Positions 1 through 12,274 of a stretch of 64,000 bases of DNA are shown here, in pieces. Position numbers and translations under genes: made by a program. The stretch is from Argopecten irradians. Lineage: Eukaryota > Mollusca > Bivalvia > Pectinida > Pectinidae. The DNA lies in assembly GCF_041381155.1 (NCBI RefSeq), contig NC_091134.1, forward strand, positions 41,313,338 through 41,377,337. Reading direction: 5' to 3'. Within the stretch, counting starts at the first letter, position 1. Every line of letters begins with the position of its first letter. The notes under the pieces are model-generated. The model was not told the DNA's origin. It ran no database searches and saw only the letters and a list, made by a program, of their open reading frames with translations.

Positions 1-2290
1 TAATTAAACTTTATAACACATAAATATTCAACTGAGCTCTTGAATGGGAGCTGTTAAACTAATGCTATACATGTTTGCCTAGCAATGGACGTTTGGCCTC
101 GCATTGTCTATGCGAAGTGAAAATGTAGATTGGCACAGAGTACATGTACATAATACGTTACATGCGGGGGATATGTCGGACTGTCAAAATTGTTATAAGC
201 TAAAAGGCTACTGAAAACTTAAAATGAAATAGTGTATAATGACTTTTGTACACTAAAAACTTATTAAAAGTTCTGTGACAAATAAATCATAGCAATAATT
301 TATCAAGGCAATACTTACTTGATATATATATCCCTGCTACATCTCCAATGGTTAATAGGTTAATAATGCTTGTTTGGATACATATCCACCGGCAATGCTC
401 AATTTGTTGTCGACATCAGAGGTAAAACAAACTGGCAAATGATCTTTTAGCTTACAAACAATAAGATATGTCTATAAATACATTTAAAGGTGCAGGATAA
501 GCATCTGATTGTCGTATCAGAAAATCTTTCGTTGAATTTCCCAGGCTTTTGTATGCCGTGAGATTCAGTTCTCCAATATGAAATAATGGCAACAACTTGC
601 AAAATTATAATATCGCATATAAAATTCTGGATGTGGTTATATGTGGTAAATATATTTAGAATGTATGATCATTGTTGTATAGCCCTGTCGACTGGAAGAT
701 CATTCCTGTTAACATTGCCACTCAAACGACTCGAGCTAAAACACTACATCAAAACGCGACTCATAACAAAACCCATTGAAAGCGCCAAACAGACGATAGG
801 TGCATTTGGTACTCGATAAACAAGTGGTAACAAATAGCGTGAACGCTTCGACAGTACTGAATAATACTAATGATGCATTTCCAAGATAAGAGTTGGTAAC
901 GCCCGTTATCACGGGTTTAATGTATTAGGTATTGTTTTAGGACAAGAGGATATGGATGACGATTGAGGCGAGGTGGATCGTAGATGGAGATAGTATATTT
1001 TTGTATGTAGCCGCTATCTCTTCAATTGTGAACCGCTGATAACTGACTTATATTTAAACAAAAGAGGACAGTATAAAGCTTCCGAAACCTTTGTTTCCTT
1101 TGCCATTTATTCCGTTAGGTGTCGACATGAGATTGTTGTTCAAACAGACAACAAACAAACGTCAATGAGATGCACCATAATTCAATGGTATATTTCTCAG
1201 TTGTTTTCCTCGCTATTCTCAACGATCTAAAATGTATGTAAACAAATACAACTTCTGACTCCTATTTCACAAATATTTTATATCGCTATGAATAGAATCT
1301 TTTTCGAAGAAAGTATCTCGCTATTGATAATGTATTTCAAATTTAAAACTTGTCAAAATATTAATACAACTGTTGACAGAGCTCTTTGAAATATAATGGA
1401 AAACAGGACCACGTGTCTCAGTAATTTGCGCTTTTAACGATGATACCGGCGATACAAATTAGTGCCAAACCTGGGTCTAGTTAGTACATGTAGTTAAACA
1501 TACACAGTACTGTACTAGACATGTTAAGAATCAGTATTGCCTCATTCTACTTCAGTCCTTATGTCGTCCGTAAAACTTTCATAATATCTTCATTAACTTT
1601 CATATTGCAAACCTGAAAGCATTTTTGTAAGCTTGTGTTACATAATCAAACATTACAAACATAATGAAATTCTTTAAGCTTTTTTTAATTAATGTCAGCA
1701 ATGGTATGCCTGGTTGGAATTGATGTCCCAATATTTGCTTTGATAACCTCAACTGTTTAATGTGTTTGGCAAGATATGACAGCGGATAAAAACATGTGTG
1801 GTTTCATATCTGAAACTTAGGTCAATAACATGCCTCCCCTATATACATATATGTGTGTGTGTGGATTGTGTGTTTTGGGTGGCAGCGGTGCATCCATTGT
1901 CTATATCATTACGCATTCAAACATGGTTACGTAAAACATTGTCTATATGCTTATATATATAGTAATATATGCCTAAAAAGGTATTGTCTAATTTTCTGGT
2001 ATACATTGCTTTTGGTGCAGGCGCAAGGATTACTTCATTCCATACAGGACAGGACGTGTTGTCGGGGTTTTTTCGGGATGCAATTAATTATTTTTAATAT
2101 TTCTGTCTTGAAATAAAATTAGAAGCTCAAACTTTTCAAATGTGTTAATGGTGTAAAGTAAGTACCTTTTGTAAGTGAAAAAGTACAAAATCGTCTGTCC
2201 CTATTTTTGATAGAGACTAAATATCATTCTTCAGTGGTGTAGCATCTTTAATTCACATCACATAAAACACAAAAATGAGCACAAATAGGA
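1..2290. other. intergenic, no gene seen
   Basis: AT-rich sequence with only short random frames (87 codons or fewer) and no splice-flanked coding exon that I can recognise on either strand. No repeat family was identified here. Confidence 0.5.
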
Positions 2291-2294
2291 AACT

Positions 2295-2300
2295 TTTATT
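2295..2300 (-). promoter_or_regulatory. candidate polyadenylation signal of the 3.1-4.1 kb gene
   Basis: Minus-strand AATAAA (TTTATT on plus), about 775 bases beyond the stop codon of the minus-strand gene at 3075-4058. A second AATAAA lies near 2453-2458 and would give a shorter 3' UTR. Which one is used cannot be told from sequence. Confidence 0.35.
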
Positions 2301-3074
2301 TTCCTGAATGCATTGTATAAAGGTATAAACAAATGTACAAACATTCATATAAAGCGAACGTGTTACATTAACCCAAATACAAACATGGATTCAATAAAAA
2401 TGCGCATAACCGAAAACAAAGAAACGTATCATTGGTATCAAATGGACAATCCTTTATTTGACAGATTACGTTTGATGCCGACCGACACACCCAAGATTCC
2501 TAGCGAACTTAGTCGTAACTATCTACACCACTACCCAACCCACTACTAGATCTCTACAAAATGGTGTCTCTAAATGATCAAGGCACAATGAGGTCACGTT
2601 CGAATACATCATGTATCAGTTTTCTGAAACAAATCATTCACATGACAATGACGTCATCAACAAAGTACAGTGTATCACTTCATTAACAAAATACAGTATA
2701 TCAATTAACAACACTTTTCAAAAACATCGGAACTATTAACAGAATTTTTATCCGTTAAACGCTCACGTGACATTGTACCCTTGGAAGTCATTTAAATGCA
2801 ACAAAGACGTTCGCGCAACCACTTCTTCCTAAACTTAAAGTAACGTGACAGACGATTCCATGTACAAAGTTGACCTTATCATCAATCAAACTATTCACTT
2901 GCCTGCCCAAATCGTGTAAAATATTCACATTCATACGTGATTGGTACCAACGTTTTCACTATACACAGAATGTAAATTCAAAACTACAAAAACACATTCA
3001 TAATGCATTTGAAACACGTACTACACCAATCACAACAATTTAATATTAGAATATCCTAGAAGTTCATACCATTA

Positions 3075-4058
3075 TCATGATGGTGGCGGTGGTTGTTGAT
3101 CAGGAGGAAGAAGTAAGTCTGAATACATAGCTTCCGGATCTTTTTCAGCCTCTTTCTCTTTTATATCCTCTTCATCTTTTAGGATTTTTTCGTCAATTGT
3201 CTTTATAAAGTTTTTAACTTCATCGTCCAGCTCTTCGCGACGTTCTCGCGTTGCCTGAAGCAGATTTTGCTGTCGAATGGCCCGTTTGTTTGGTATTCTA
3301 TCTGCCAAATTATCTACGTGAGATATTTCTTTCAGTTTGCGTAAGGACATAACTACAGGTTTAACAGGTTTGTCACATATTATTTTAAGTCCGCCCTCTG
3401 ATTCCGGGCGGCTTGATATTGTTGTAGTTGACATGGTTCTATAAAACGGTTTCGAAGATTTTGCCCTAGAGTTTGACTGAGTTTGAGGTCTTTGACCTTT
3501 TGCACCTGGTGGAGCAGATTGTTGTCTGCGGATCCGCGGGATCGGGACGTCAGTTGCTGGAAGTACTGATGTATACCACTCCTTCGGAAATTTCTTTCTT
3601 TTATTCTTATTGATACGACGTAACCTTGCAACTCTTTGCCGTTCGTCTTCCTCTTCGTCAGCCCTGCCGTTCGGAAGAGATCGGGTTTTCCCTGTAGGTT
3701 TTCTGTAAGCAAAATCCTCTGATGAATCTGAATCACCTCCCCATGAGTCTTCCGAGTCAGAATCCCTCTTCTTTTTCTGTTTCGGACGAGGACGACGTGG
3801 TTTATTAGCGGACTGGGCTAGCAGTGGGTGTTCTGCTGTACTTTGTACTGCTTTAAGACCGACGATGCTCGCTTTTTGGTCATTGATATCCAATTCGTGC
3901 TGCAAGGTAACTCGGTGAAAATCTTTGCATAGCTGTTCGATTGTCCGAGATAACTCGTTGTCGAGTCGGTCGTTTTCGAAGTAGACGTCACTGTGGTCGA
4001 TGTGAAGAAGTTGGTCTAACTTGTTTCGTTTTTTGTCCTTTTTACTCTTTGAATTCAT
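3075..4058 (-). CDS. uncharacterised charged, low-complexity protein (327 aa)
   Basis: I do not recognise this protein. It is a single open frame of 327 codons in AT-rich DNA, far longer than chance. The start is preceded, 35 bases upstream, by a good minus-strand splice acceptor (intron ends at 4094, exon begins at 4093), so the coding exon has a spliced 5' UTR and ATG 4058 is its first ATG. Residues 1-16 are very lysine-rich. Residues 20-75 look helical. A Lys/Arg cluster (about 87-98) is followed by a Ser/Asp/Glu stretch with DSDSEDSW, then more basic Arg/Lys and Ser/Thr-rich sequence. Residues about 260-310 form a charged, probably coiled-coil helix, and the protein ends in PPDQQPPPPS. 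There is no signal peptide, membrane segment or enzyme motif. The composition suits a nuclear or cytoskeletal scaffold, but that is a guess. Confidence 0.75.
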   Translation of the reverse strand: MNSKSKKDKKRNKLDQLLHIDHSDVYFENDRLDNELSRTIEQLCKDFHRVTLQHELDINDQKASIVGLKAVQSTAEHPLLAQSANKPRRPRPKQKKKRDSDSEDSWGGDSDSSEDFAYRKPTGKTRSLPNGRADEEEDERQRVARLRRINKNKRKKFPKEWYTSVLPATDVPIPRIRRQQSAPPGAKGQRPQTQSNSRAKSSKPFYRTMSTTTISSRPESEGGLKIICDKPVKPVVMSLRKLKEISHVDNLADRIPNKRAIRQQNLLQATRERREELDDEVKNFIKTIDEKILKDEEDIKEKEAEKDPEAMYSDLLLPPDQQPPPPS

Positions 4059-4093
4059 ATTTCACCTGACCTTTTCATTTTGGTCACTTGTAC

Positions 4094-6420
4094 CTGAAAT
4101 AGAAATAAAAATTATTTAGTAATTAGTAGTATACATGTACAACGATAACGTAAACAGTTAAAGTTATGTATTTTATACCAAACCACTTAAGGATTTTATT
4201 TGGATCGTTCTGTAGCTGGTCAGTGGAAATTCGCGTTGTCTAAATCAAGCCTGTTGGCACTTATTTTCGAGGAGTGGACTTAATATTTTGCAATCGAAAT
4301 TTTCTTAGCATCTTTAACGAAACACAAAAGGTTGAAACATGTATGTTTCATGCAATAGCATTTCAAGGGGCTGAATATCTGTGTCTTTTGAGCAATCCAT
4401 TGAGGGTATACTATTTCATAATTACAGTTCGTGTTTTTAAGGGAAAGGCATATCTCACATATTATTTTCATTATTGTAGTATTTTATTAGAAATTTATAT
4501 AATCTTATTCTTATTACTTTCATTTAATTTTACAAAAACGGTTTTTGGCTTTGAATCTAAATACAGAATACAAAATGCATTCACATTCGTGTTATTGTAG
4601 AAGGTATGATGCATTCAGATGAAATATTTTTCTTCCTACTTGGATAACTTTTCTACAATAACTAAATTAAAAGTTACATTTATTAAAACACGTAGAGATC
4701 CCCGATTTGAAAACAGCCAATTCGTGAATGATTTTGTTGTACAAAATAAAAACAATGACTAGTTATATATGACTGAAATGTCTCTATTGATACTATAGCT
4801 ATTTATCTATGACGCGATTGAGTGCTCAAAGCTTTGTTTGGTGACCGTGTATATAACTATACATAAGGGTCTTGCAGATTGTCCCTACGTATAGGGAGAA
4901 GATACGCCTCAGAGGCTATAGATTGTCTGCAGATGACACTTCAACGCCTCATTACACTAATTGGACGTATTGCGACACGTTTGCGCGTGTGTTGAGAAAC
5001 AGGGCCTTTCTTAGCGATCATCTCTATATGACGGTCACTTATTTAATAAGAATAATAAACTCTAACATGAATCTTAGTAGACAGGAATATCTAAACCCGA
5101 GTGGAAGATTCTGACTGGTCAACCCGAGGCTTGCCGAGTGTCGAAAGCCAAAAGCTTTCACGAGGATAAAACTATCTATACCCATCTATCAGACCAATGT
5201 TTACATGTTTATTTCGTCTTGACATCATCACAAGAACGCCATAATGCGTCAAAATTGATGACGTCGTCGACAATGTTGATGACATCATGATATTATTTAG
5301 TGGATGTGAGCTGTATTTTCCCTGTCAGAACTTACTTTTCCCTATCAACTCTAGTCATAATGGAATGAAATAGGACTACTTTCTTTTGGTACAAAGTGTC
5401 AAATTTCAACACAATCGTCTATGAGTTCTTCTTTGTACTCCAGAAAGACAGGTTGGACTGGGCATTCAAGATCATCACTTGATTAGTTTCAACATTAAAG
5501 TTTTAAATGTATTTGAAATGAAAAAAAGCAACAATGAAAATCGTTTGTTTTCGTTGTCATTTATTATTATTACTTTAGCCCTTAATACAGGAAAACAATA
5601 TCTAAAGTCTATGGTGCAACCTCTGATCACTTCACAATGACAAATGAACGGTTTCGAGGTTGCACGGTAGGAAATATGTTATGTGTAGTAAAGTCCTCTT
5701 CATTCATTCTTAACCATCTTCAACAGATATACTATGATGACATTTCATTAAATTTTATACAATTATCAATCAGTTAATAATTTTGTCTCAAAAAGTCCTA
5801 TAGGGGCCAAAGTTTTTCCTTTTAATCATACGAGATTATGAGTTCATATTTTTATGAACTATTTCTAGTAGAACTTTATCCAAGTTGGATTTTATTCTGT
5901 GTCGTCTTTTGTTCAACCCCTTGAGAATCAAATTATAAATTGTTTACATCTCAATAGTGATTTGACCATTCTGTCCTTTGTTTACAAATAATGACCCTAT
6001 GGAATCCAGTACACGATATACATGTACATGTATTGCTAAATACGAAATGTATAATGTGAGTAATGACTACGATATTGTTGTTTTAGTAGTTTGGAGAATG
6101 CTGTAAAATAATTAATTTATTTAATTGTTGAATTCATTATCTTCAACACCGAATATAACAGGTTAAAAACATAATCGTTAGAATATCTAGGTGGCATTTG
6201 AAATGTTAATCCTCTGTTGTAATAAACCCCTAACAGGTATTATATGTAAATCAGTGGCTGGTAATGAGTATCACCTACAGAAATAGATTCTGGTATTCCA
6301 CATAATTTAGTAGGCCATACGCATTAAAAAGATTAAAGAACTGAAAAAGCAAAGTAAGCAGTCTAGAGAAAACAGACGACGACAATATCGATGTCTCTAT
6401 CAAATTAATTAGCATGTAAT
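4094..6420. other. 5' flank or intron of the preceding minus-strand gene; no coding exon seen
   Basis: The minus-strand acceptor at 4094-4096 means an upstream non-coding exon lies somewhere to the right, but I could not place it. The 108-codon plus-strand frame at 4274-4600 is AT-rich, hydrophobic and has no splice context. I treat it as chance. Confidence 0.4.
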
Positions 6421-6423
6421 TAT

Positions 6424-6640
6424 TTGCGGGGGTTTTAATTTCGCTAAATTCGCGATCAATCCACAATCGCGAAATTTAATACCTCGCGAAATTTATCAAA
6501 CTCATGGCTTTACGTATTGTAGCCTGTCATAAAAATTGGAGTTTAAAAGACTAGAAAGATAATTCGCGAAATAAACCCTCGCGAATAAGTTCAAAACAGA
6601 TAATCGCGAAATTTTACACCCGCGAAATTTGACAACTATA
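6424..6640. repeat. MITE-like repeat rich in TCGCGAAATT
   Basis: Several TCGCGAAATT-type words occur in both orientations. The left half (around 6435-6495) and the right half (around 6560-6640) are roughly reverse-complementary, giving a foldback of about 215 bp. CpG-containing TCGCGA words stand out sharply from the AT-rich surroundings. Similar words are common in bivalve genomes in my recollection. No coding capacity. Confidence 0.55.
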
Positions 6641-8452
6641 CAGAATTTTAAGAAATTATCTCATATCTAAAGTTACAACATCGCAGACCGTTTCTTTTTC
6701 TAGAAAATAAGAGAACATTTTGGACTTTTCATTTTTACCTATATAGTAGGAAACCCTTCGTTTATTAATCTAAACACACATTATCACAAGTTACATTTTA
6801 AAACCATATATAGATTATTTGTTTTAAAGGAAAATAATAATTTAAAACATACCCTTTACTTTTTTGTATTTTATTATCAATAATGTTTTATTCACAATGG
6901 CATAATAATGATGATAGGTCCTTTCTCACCTAGAAACCACGAAGTGTAACAAGAGTGACTACATTGTGCTTTATTATATTCTTAGGTCGTGTGTTCCGGC
7001 GTTTGTTTGTTTAAGAATGTTTATGAAGTTAAATAACACTAGAGGAAGTAAGAAGTTATAAAAAAGAAGTAGACAATACGAACTACAGGGGTTCTTCTGA
7101 TCTTGGTGAATTTACTTTGACCGTGTTTTGATACTAGGAGAGTGTTTTAGAGCGATTGTGATACTGATTTATTATGTATCATCGTGTGGGAGAAATGTCT
7201 TTACAAGAGAATGTAAACAGGTGATATACACTGTGGTAACTGTAGAGTATTTCTCACCGCCATTGTGTTACAATCAGTCACTATACATATCCTTACTTTC
7301 GCGTAATAGCAAAATAGTAAATACAATATGTATATTATATTATCCTCATATGAATGTTACAAAATATTATAGACATTAAACTTGATACAAAGTTAGACAA
7401 ACTTCAAGCATGTTTGAAACAAATTTGGTCAAGCTGATGGTTTCAATATTTATCAATATATTACGTAATTTGGTAAAGTTATAACATGGTTCAAAATATA
7501 AAAGTAAAATGTCGGCTCTTATTTTCATTTGTAATATTGATAACTCATTCATCAAATAATAGGTTTCTTTTTTTTATCGTAAACACTATCCTATCAGGTT
7601 GTGATATTTTTTTTTATTAGTTTCACTTTTATCACCATTTTCGGCTCGAGGAATCAATGACGGGTTCTATAAGAATAGTGAACGAATTGGTTACCATATA
7701 CTTGAGTACCTAACGTACGTAAATGATAGTGATGCTATGATGCTTCCTGGACTGTTGGGTGATAATGATACTATATAGGGGATATTGATTAAGATCCGGG
7801 ACTATTAGGTTCCTACGTGACATTCCTAGTTATCTGCTGCGTATCTACAAGTAAAACTATCCCCCTTTTAGATCTCTTTATCAATGACAACATGTTTACT
7901 TTTAAGATTGTCATTATATAAACATACGAATTATCACAGCTTGTTTAGTTTATTTTTCAACAAAATTATAAAACTGCGCTAACAAATTTATGAAAGGCTC
8001 TGTACATATTTTGTTATGGTTTTGGTTTTGTTTATTAATAATTAATTTGTTCATTAAAGGTAATATCATAAACGGATTTAGAGGATATTAAAATGTCGTG
8101 TTTCAGTAGTACCGTGACATATGTAAACTTTAAAATAACGTTTACAATCAAAACCAGAAACATATACATGTATGTATGTTTCTGTCAAAACCAAATCAAC
8201 CATGCAGGTTATTGTTTACAATGTTGATAATGATTAATGTTGATTCATCCCCAGTTATGTTTTAAATTGTTTAACCATTATTTTAATAATTGTTTATATC
8301 ACATAGTTTAGTTCAACTTTTACACAACTTAAATAAATAGCAAATCAGATTATAAACAAACATGATACACATACATGTAATTATACTATTGATGATCTTT
8401 AATATCTATTATAATGTGTTTTAAAATACTTAATTGATTATCAAATGCCATA

Positions 8453-8607
8453 CGCACCTGCTGTAGCAGTGTAAAGTGACCCCTCTCCACAGAAATGACA
8501 AATCACCACCGGGTTGTCGCAAACTTTGCTCTTTAGTTGTAATAAGATGTCTGTCAACCTCAAAGTCCGGCCATAAACGACCGCTCGGATGTCACTATGT
8601 ATACGGG
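8453..8607 (-). other. doubtful coding exon, minus strand
   Basis: On the minus strand an open stretch of about 50 codons (roughly 8607 to 8453) ends in a donor-like CAG/GTGCGT. It contains SDIRAVVYGRTLRLTDI and VVICHFCGEG, which read like real protein and not like AT-rich noise. The upstream acceptor is unclear (one possible at ATACATAG, with a poor pyrimidine tract). No partner exon was found. It could be an internal exon, a decayed paralogue or chance. Confidence 0.2.
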
Positions 8608-8759
8608 CATGGTATATTGTTATGTTGGGTGCGATCGAGTGAATACCATTTTGGGCCCAAACCTGGCACGATGTACGGGTATACATACAGTCTGATGGCT
8701 ATTGATCCACATGTAAAGGATTTTGATGCGTAATCTAGAATAAAAGTCTCTTTATAAAT

Positions 8760-10940
8760 GGATTGTCTATCAAATAGACTATACACGTGAGGTTGGATAG
8801 GTAAATATAATAGTTGATTAAAAAACTTAATGTTTTAACCAGATAAAATGCCATGACACAATACGGACAATGCCTTGCACACCGTTGACTACACAAAGTA
8901 CCCACCCCCTGTGTATCACCGCATGGAAACGTTACTGAAACACATTTGGTGAAAGAGGTCTAGCAAAGACCTAATTAAACTCCAAAACCTCAGGATCACC
9001 TTATGATCGAGTTCTTGCAGTTGGAACGTAAGGTACTGCAGTAATCGTATTTTAGAGATAAACTTATTTGATTATAAGCGGTTGTCACATCTTATCTATA
9101 ATTGGGTATCTTATTGTAAGTACATTTTAATCACATTTAAGTTGAAATATTATTGTATTGATTATTCTATACAAGTTAAAATATTATTTCAGCGCTTATC
9201 TTACATTGGATGGAGTGTTATTTCATCGATTATTTCCTAGTTGGAATATTATTTTATTGTTTATTTCTTAGTTGGAATACTTAGATAAAATGCATTACAT
9301 AATTGATACCAAAATGTATGCAAAATCAATTATCAAATGTAACAAACATAAGTAAATATTATTAATAATGAATACTGATGTCAAATTTGTTCACCAATGT
9401 GAATTTCTGCTATACGCCATTTCTTTTACTTTCTTTTTGTTGATAATCTACTGAAATGGGAAAATAAGCGTTTCCTATACATCATGTTTTTGTTTTAAAT
9501 GATATTGACAATAAACTGTGTCGGTTCGAGGGTATCTTACTTTGATTCTTTAATTTGAAGAACGTAAAAAGAATATTACCACCAATATACATCCAATTAT
9601 TTAACGTTGCATACTTATTGTATGAATCCAATTCTTCCTCGTCATAAATGTTTGACGTCCATACCCTGTTGTGTGAACGTATCCATGTACCGCTTCACAC
9701 CATATAAATGTAACCATTATCAAATGATATGTTTAAATAGATGCAATGGTTTAACTATGCCTATTCAAATCTGTCCTTATGAGTCGGTGTACGGCATATT
9801 TATATAGTAGCCACGGGTTTAATTAACTCATTATGAGGGAATGTAGACACAGAATTTACTATTCATGTTTGTAGCTTTTCTGTTCATGTTCACACGAACA
9901 TTAAAGGAAGGTTCACTTCCGTATTTATATTTTGATGTTTGAGTATGATCCAATAAAGGACACCGTGAACACAACATTTCAGACAATGTATCAAAATACA
10001 ATGAGAGATTTAGCTTTAAATGCAATACATGAAGTATCACGATTACACTGAGCTAACATGGTACTTATTATTGCTTTCTGAAAAAAATCTATTGTAGTTT
10101 TTATTTCCATTCATAAAAATTAAAAAATAAGGTTCATAAATAGCTTTTCAACCAATTTAACAGCTTTAGTAGCTGTAGTAGCGAAATCCGGTCATTTTTG
10201 GCCAATGTTTATAGTTTGCTATAGTCTTAATACCTGGTAGAGCGCAATCTTAAATCTTAGGAGAATATGCCAATGGTGATAAATGATAGGGTGGTGACGA
10301 ATTTAGAGGCCAAAAAGAGCATCAATATTCATATCTACTGTTGAATTTTATATGCTTCCACAATTTTATCCTTTCGACACGGCCTGTATAATTTTTTCAT
10401 CGTCATCTGATTCTATCCAAGAAAAGAAAACGATATGACATACAAATGTATATACAAACGAAATGGGAATGGTTGCATCCTGAAATACAATCCAAGCCTT
10501 GGCCTGATCAAGGATTTGAAGTGAGCAAAATGGCCATATAGTACAATCCGTTTAACTTTCATGGAAACCGGCGTTGTCAACCATGGAGAGAAAAAGAAAA
10601 GTCGTTATTTCACTGAAGCATGGGACTTTCGAACATCATTGGACATCTTTCCTTGTGATTAATCAATGTGTTGATAGAAAGGGAGGGGGGAAACAAGGTA
10701 AAAAGAAGTTTTGGACCAATACCTCCACTGTCAATTGACCACCAAGTTTAACAAAGATCAAGAAAGAAGGAAATCTACTAAGTCTCTGCATATAGCTACA
10801 AAAAAACAACCCAAAAAAAACCAGAAAAATCAACATCAAAATCAAGCCTAAGCTCAATATTTTGTTATGTTATTCTTTTTCGTTTAATTCGCGATGTATG
10901 GATTATATCATGAAAATAACTCTCATATTTAAGGCCAAAC
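8760..10940. other. no gene or repeat recognised
   Basis: AT-rich sequence with only short frames (69 codons or fewer). No splice-flanked exon, RNA gene or clear repeat structure was seen. Confidence 0.4.
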
Positions 10941-10946
10941 AAAAAA

Positions 10947-11150
10947 AATATGTCTGTTTAGGGTTACCCGACCGACCCTAATTTTATACCCCCGACCCTA
11001 ATTTTTTTTCCACTTTTCTACAAAAAAAAATGAAAGTCGCTATTTCGATCACAGACTCCTGTTACGGTTTTAGAGTGAAAGACACTAAAAGAAAAAGGAA
11101 AAAAAACCTAGCGACCCTATTTTTTCCAATGTTACCCTAATTAAAAAAGA
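10947..11150. repeat. repeat with ACCCGACC/CCGACCCTAATTTT words
   Basis: The words GGGTTACCCGACCGACCCTA and CCCGACCCTAATTTT on the left, and GACCCTATTTTTTCC plus GTTACCCTAATT on the right, sit in opposite-looking arrangement around an A-rich core, which suggests a short dispersed non-coding element. I cannot define its ends. Confidence 0.3.
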
Positions 11151-12274
11151 GATAAAAAAAATTTGCTTTATCAATGTATCCTGGTTTCACTACTAAAATT
11201 TCAAAGGTTTGAAAAATATAGTCTATATATTTCTCTTTTTCTCTCTCTTTTTCCTCTTTGATGGAAATTTCTTTTCTTTTTTTTTCCTTTATTATAAAGC
11301 GATGTGTTGATAGGTTTAATAAAAGTTGCGAAACCTGGGTCCGTTCTAGTCATAGTTCTAGTAGAACGAAGAAATATGTAAGAGTTATCTTCCTTATTTA
11401 GTACTTCTATTGGCAAGAAGAGGGCAGGACAGTAGCCGTAAAGTGATTTTGCGACATAGCCTATTTATTATTTGAGTTAGGTCTACTTTGGAAGTTAGTT
11501 TGTATTCAAATTTATTTATTAACTTTATTAATTTATGTATTATGGTGATAAACTCGTAAATAACGTTAGGGTTAATGCAAAGTAATTTCGACAGTCGTAA
11601 ATAGGTCGTTGACAACACGCATGGCACGTGTGCTAGATGGTGTTCCCTGGCAGACAGAAAATAGCATGTAAGATGACAAAATGTAGTTTTATAACATAAC
11701 TATGATATTTCTGACTTGTTACGCTATTTTTCTTGGTAACAGAATGGGTGATCTTCAACAAATACGTCAGCAGGAGGGGCACCTTGCTGCTCATCACTTG
11801 GACCCTTCTCCAGTTCTCGACTGATATTTTTTCGTCTCTTAGAAGAATGCTTCGTATCGTCTGTGTCGTCCCATCAATGTTCAGTGGTCACATCCCAATA
11901 TTCCCTTGTTTAATATTTAATAATGCAATTTCAACACCTTGAATTCTAAATCCAGGATGTCCCTTTGAAGTTATCAGGTTGGGGAAAACTGATGGTTATG
12001 GTTTTTTAGGATCTACAAAAAATAAGTGAAAATCTAAAAACTGCACATGATTTACACAGGTTGGACACATCCCTGCATATGCGTAACAGTTACTCAGTTG
12101 AGTAATCATTAATTTAGTTTCACAGAATTTCTCATTTAGGTAACTCTAACTTATTTATTATTCATAATACTCAAATTGGTAACTAGCTGTTACCCATATG
12201 CAGGGCTGTTATATATACTCACAAGTTATAAGTTCATCATGATCATGTTTTATTTCCAGAGATTAACCTTCAAA

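Noticed and set aside
4274-4600. 108-codon plus-strand frame
   Set aside because: Phe/Ile/Tyr-rich translation typical of AT-rich DNA, no splice sites or motif, and an overlapping antisense frame of the same kind.
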